This document shows positions 38,378 to 39,801 of a stretch of DNA of 39,801 bases, one piece after another; the first letter of the stretch is position 1; the number at the start of each line of letters is the position of its first letter. The notes under the pieces were generated by a model. The model was not told the DNA's origin. It made no database searches and was given only the letters and a program-made list of their open reading frames with translations. A program made the position numbers and the translations under genes. The stretch is from a virus. The DNA is taken from positions 1 through 39,801 of IMG/VR virus record IMGVR_UViG_3300030101_004212; one strand, given 5' to 3'.

Positions 38378-39801
38378 TCTTTCACATCCTTCTTGGTCTC
38401 AGCCGTCCACTCTCCAGTGTCAGCCTTGGACAATGCCTCCAAGAAGTCGGGCAAGTCGTCGCCCTTCTTCGCCATCCACTTGTTGAGTACGAGCATCATG
38501 TCCGAGTGGTCTTTGTCCATCGGGTCCAGTGAGTTGTAAATGTCAGCGAACTCTTGTGGCGATGGGTTGAACTCCTTGGCCTTGATGAGCGCCACCTTCT
38601 GCTTGACAGACAGACGAGTCTCAGTCTCTTCACCAACGAGCCACACATCCAACTTCGCTGGCGTGAACATCAACACCGAAGCATCGTTGCTGAACATCGC
38701 TTGCACAGCGATAAGGTGAGGTACCTCATTGGCATTCTGCGCACCCCAAGCCAAGTGGTTCGCACAAATACCACACGAGGCTACACCGCACATGATGAAG
38801 TCCTTGCCGCTGTAGTTGTTGTGAGCGCCACGCTCACCGTGGCGGTAGTGGGCTTGCATCTGCTGGGCCGTCTCACGCAAAATCTCGGGCACCTTGGGGC
38901 TGATACCTATGGGGTTGTTGCGCCAGTAGGTAGGAGTGCGCTTCATCACGAAGTCAAGAATCTCATGCCAGTCATTGGTCGGCGGCTTGGCTGGAACCAT
39001 GTCCTCCGTTGGGTTGAGAATCTCACTCGCCATGAGGTACGCAGCAGCCATGTTGGAAATGTCCTTCCGTGGGCTGAAGCCACCAGTGCCCGTGTCAAAG
39101 GCACGCTTGCTCAGCCACTTGTTGAACAGGAAGCCGTTGTTGTGAACACAGTTCTCAGCGACATTGACAGCGAGGGACAACTCATTGAGCGTGTCCTCGT
39201 TGGTGTCGTAGAGGAAGTTGGCGAGAGCATCAGCGAGTTTTGCACCCTTCTCCATTGAGAGAGCCCAAGCGTTGCCACCGTAGGACGAAGGCCAGCCACT
39301 CTTGAAGTGCTTGTTGAGGAAGGTCAGCATTTTTGCCACTCCACCCCAGTCCAACTCAAGGTGCTCAATCGCAGCGTAGTAGTGCTTGCGAGTGGTTGAC
39401 AATTGGGGAGCGCCAGTAATCTCCTCCCACACATCAGTGCCCACACAAGCGGACATGGTAGCGAAGAGTTCAGCATTGGCGTTCCTCTTGAGCGATTGTG
39501 CGTGTCGCATCTCACCCATGCCCAGTGCGAGAATCGCTTTGGGCAACCAAGCACTGAACACACCAGCGAGATACGCCGTGTCTTGCGGCTTGCTCATGGG
39601 AAGACTCATCCACTGATGGAAGAAGGTAGCGAACCAGCCTTGTTGCTTGCGCCAGTACAAGTTGCCAGCCTCCACACCACGGCGGAAGTCATCAATGAAT
39701 GCGGCAGGCTTGTACGGCTTAGGAGTGAATTTGTTGTCGTTGTCAACAACCACCCAACCGGGAGCAGCCTCAACCCAACGGTCTCCCTCGGACACCGAGT
39801 T
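38374..39801 (-). CDS. Unrecognised large protein (partial at right edge)
   Basis: At least 475 residues; the frame is open to the window edge, with a GTG at 39795 as the first visible start-like codon. The sequence is helical with many Trp and Asn, including QGWFATFFHQWMSLPMS, IDDFRRGV and a Cys-containing segment IMCGVASCGICANHLAWG near 345 from the GTG. The latter could bind a metal or form a small Cys cluster. No family was recognised. It overlaps the phosphatase-like gene by ATGA. A virion, packaging or host-takeover role cannot be told apart from this. Confidence 0.6.
   Translation of the reverse strand, partial: NSVSEGDRWVEAAPGWVVVDNDNKFTPKPYKPAAFIDDFRRGVEAGNLYWRKQQGWFATFFHQWMSLPMSKPQDTAYLAGVFSAWLPKAILALGMGEMRHAQSLKRNANAELFATMSACVGTDVWEEITGAPQLSTTRKHYYAAIEHLELDWGGVAKMLTFLNKHFKSGWPSSYGGNAWALSMEKGAKLADALANFLYDTNEDTLNELSLAVNVAENCVHNNGFLFNKWLSKRAFDTGTGGFSPRKDISNMAAAYLMASEILNPTEDMVPAKPPTNDWHEILDFVMKRTPTYWRNNPIGISPKVPEILRETAQQMQAHYRHGERGAHNNYSGKDFIMCGVASCGICANHLAWGAQNANEVPHLIAVQAMFSNDASVLMFTPAKLDVWLVGEETETRLSVKQKVALIKAKEFNPSPQEFADIYNSLDPMDKDHSDMMLVLNKWMAKKGDDLPDFLEALSKADTGEWTAETKKDVKE

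Noticed and set aside
1-39801. tRNA genes, CRISPR arrays, insertion sequences or integrase/attachment sites
   Set aside because: Reading both strands showed no cloverleaf-like sequence with CCA-type ends, no regularly spaced direct repeats, and no transposase or integrase motif.

Overview
The window looks like a segment of a tailed double-stranded DNA virus of an archaeon. The best fit is a magrovirus-like virus of marine Group II Euryarchaeota (Candidatus Poseidoniales). That assignment is inferred from gene content and not from a database match. The signs are an archaeal-type replication set (family B DNA polymerase, PCNA-like clamp, RFC small subunit, archaeo-eukaryotic primase, XPF/ERCC4 nuclease, RadA/Sak4-type ATPase), a group II chaperonin, TATATAAA promoters, GGAGGTGA-type ribosome binding sites, almost no intergenic DNA, and a block of very large virion proteins. 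No rRNA, tRNA, CRISPR array, integrase or insertion sequence was seen.

Layout. Positions 1-12642 (+ strand) hold a tail/host-recognition operon. It contains a giant virion protein of more than 2560 residues (open at the left edge), a possible ADP-ribosyltransferase-fold protein, a tail hub/baseplate-like protein, a small tail protein and a tail fibre with phage-like C-terminal modules. Everything from 12644 to the right edge is on the - strand. The two blocks meet stop to stop with one base between them.

The - strand reads from right to left. 37.2-39.8 kb: an unrecognised protein, then a tyrosine-phosphatase-like protein with zinc ribbons and a Lys/Gly-rich tail. 32.9-37.2 kb: a block of unrecognised proteins. 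31.5-32.9 kb: a run of tiny Cys-rich proteins with an adenine methyltransferase and a PC4-like protein. 28.5-31.5 kb: unknown proteins, a possible TFB-like cyclin-fold protein and a ligase-like protein whose catalytic motifs look lost. 27.2-28.5 kb: an HNH endonuclease and a small neighbour. 20.7-27.2 kb: RFC-like loader, probable ssDNA-binding protein, Sak4/RadA-like ATPase, clamp and PolB. 12.6-20.7 kb: more small zinc proteins, a MazG-like/HTH fusion, a RecB/Cas4-like nuclease, primase, ERCC4 nuclease, an AAA+ helicase-like ATPase, a DEDD exonuclease, the thermosome-like chaperonin and a terminal zinc ribbon.

Most neighbouring genes overlap by ATGA, GTGA, TGATG or TAATG, so translation is probably coupled. 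Six small genes of 31 to 48 codons, found by reading the gaps, are included. Several sub-operons start from a conserved element, approximately TTGAWTCCTATATAAAGCA. In most copies the TGA stop of the preceding gene lies inside or against the element. Together the - strand genes would form a largely self-sufficient replication, recombination and repair machine with several candidate transcription regulators. The + strand genes would build the distal tail.

No stretch longer than about 120 bases lacks a gene.
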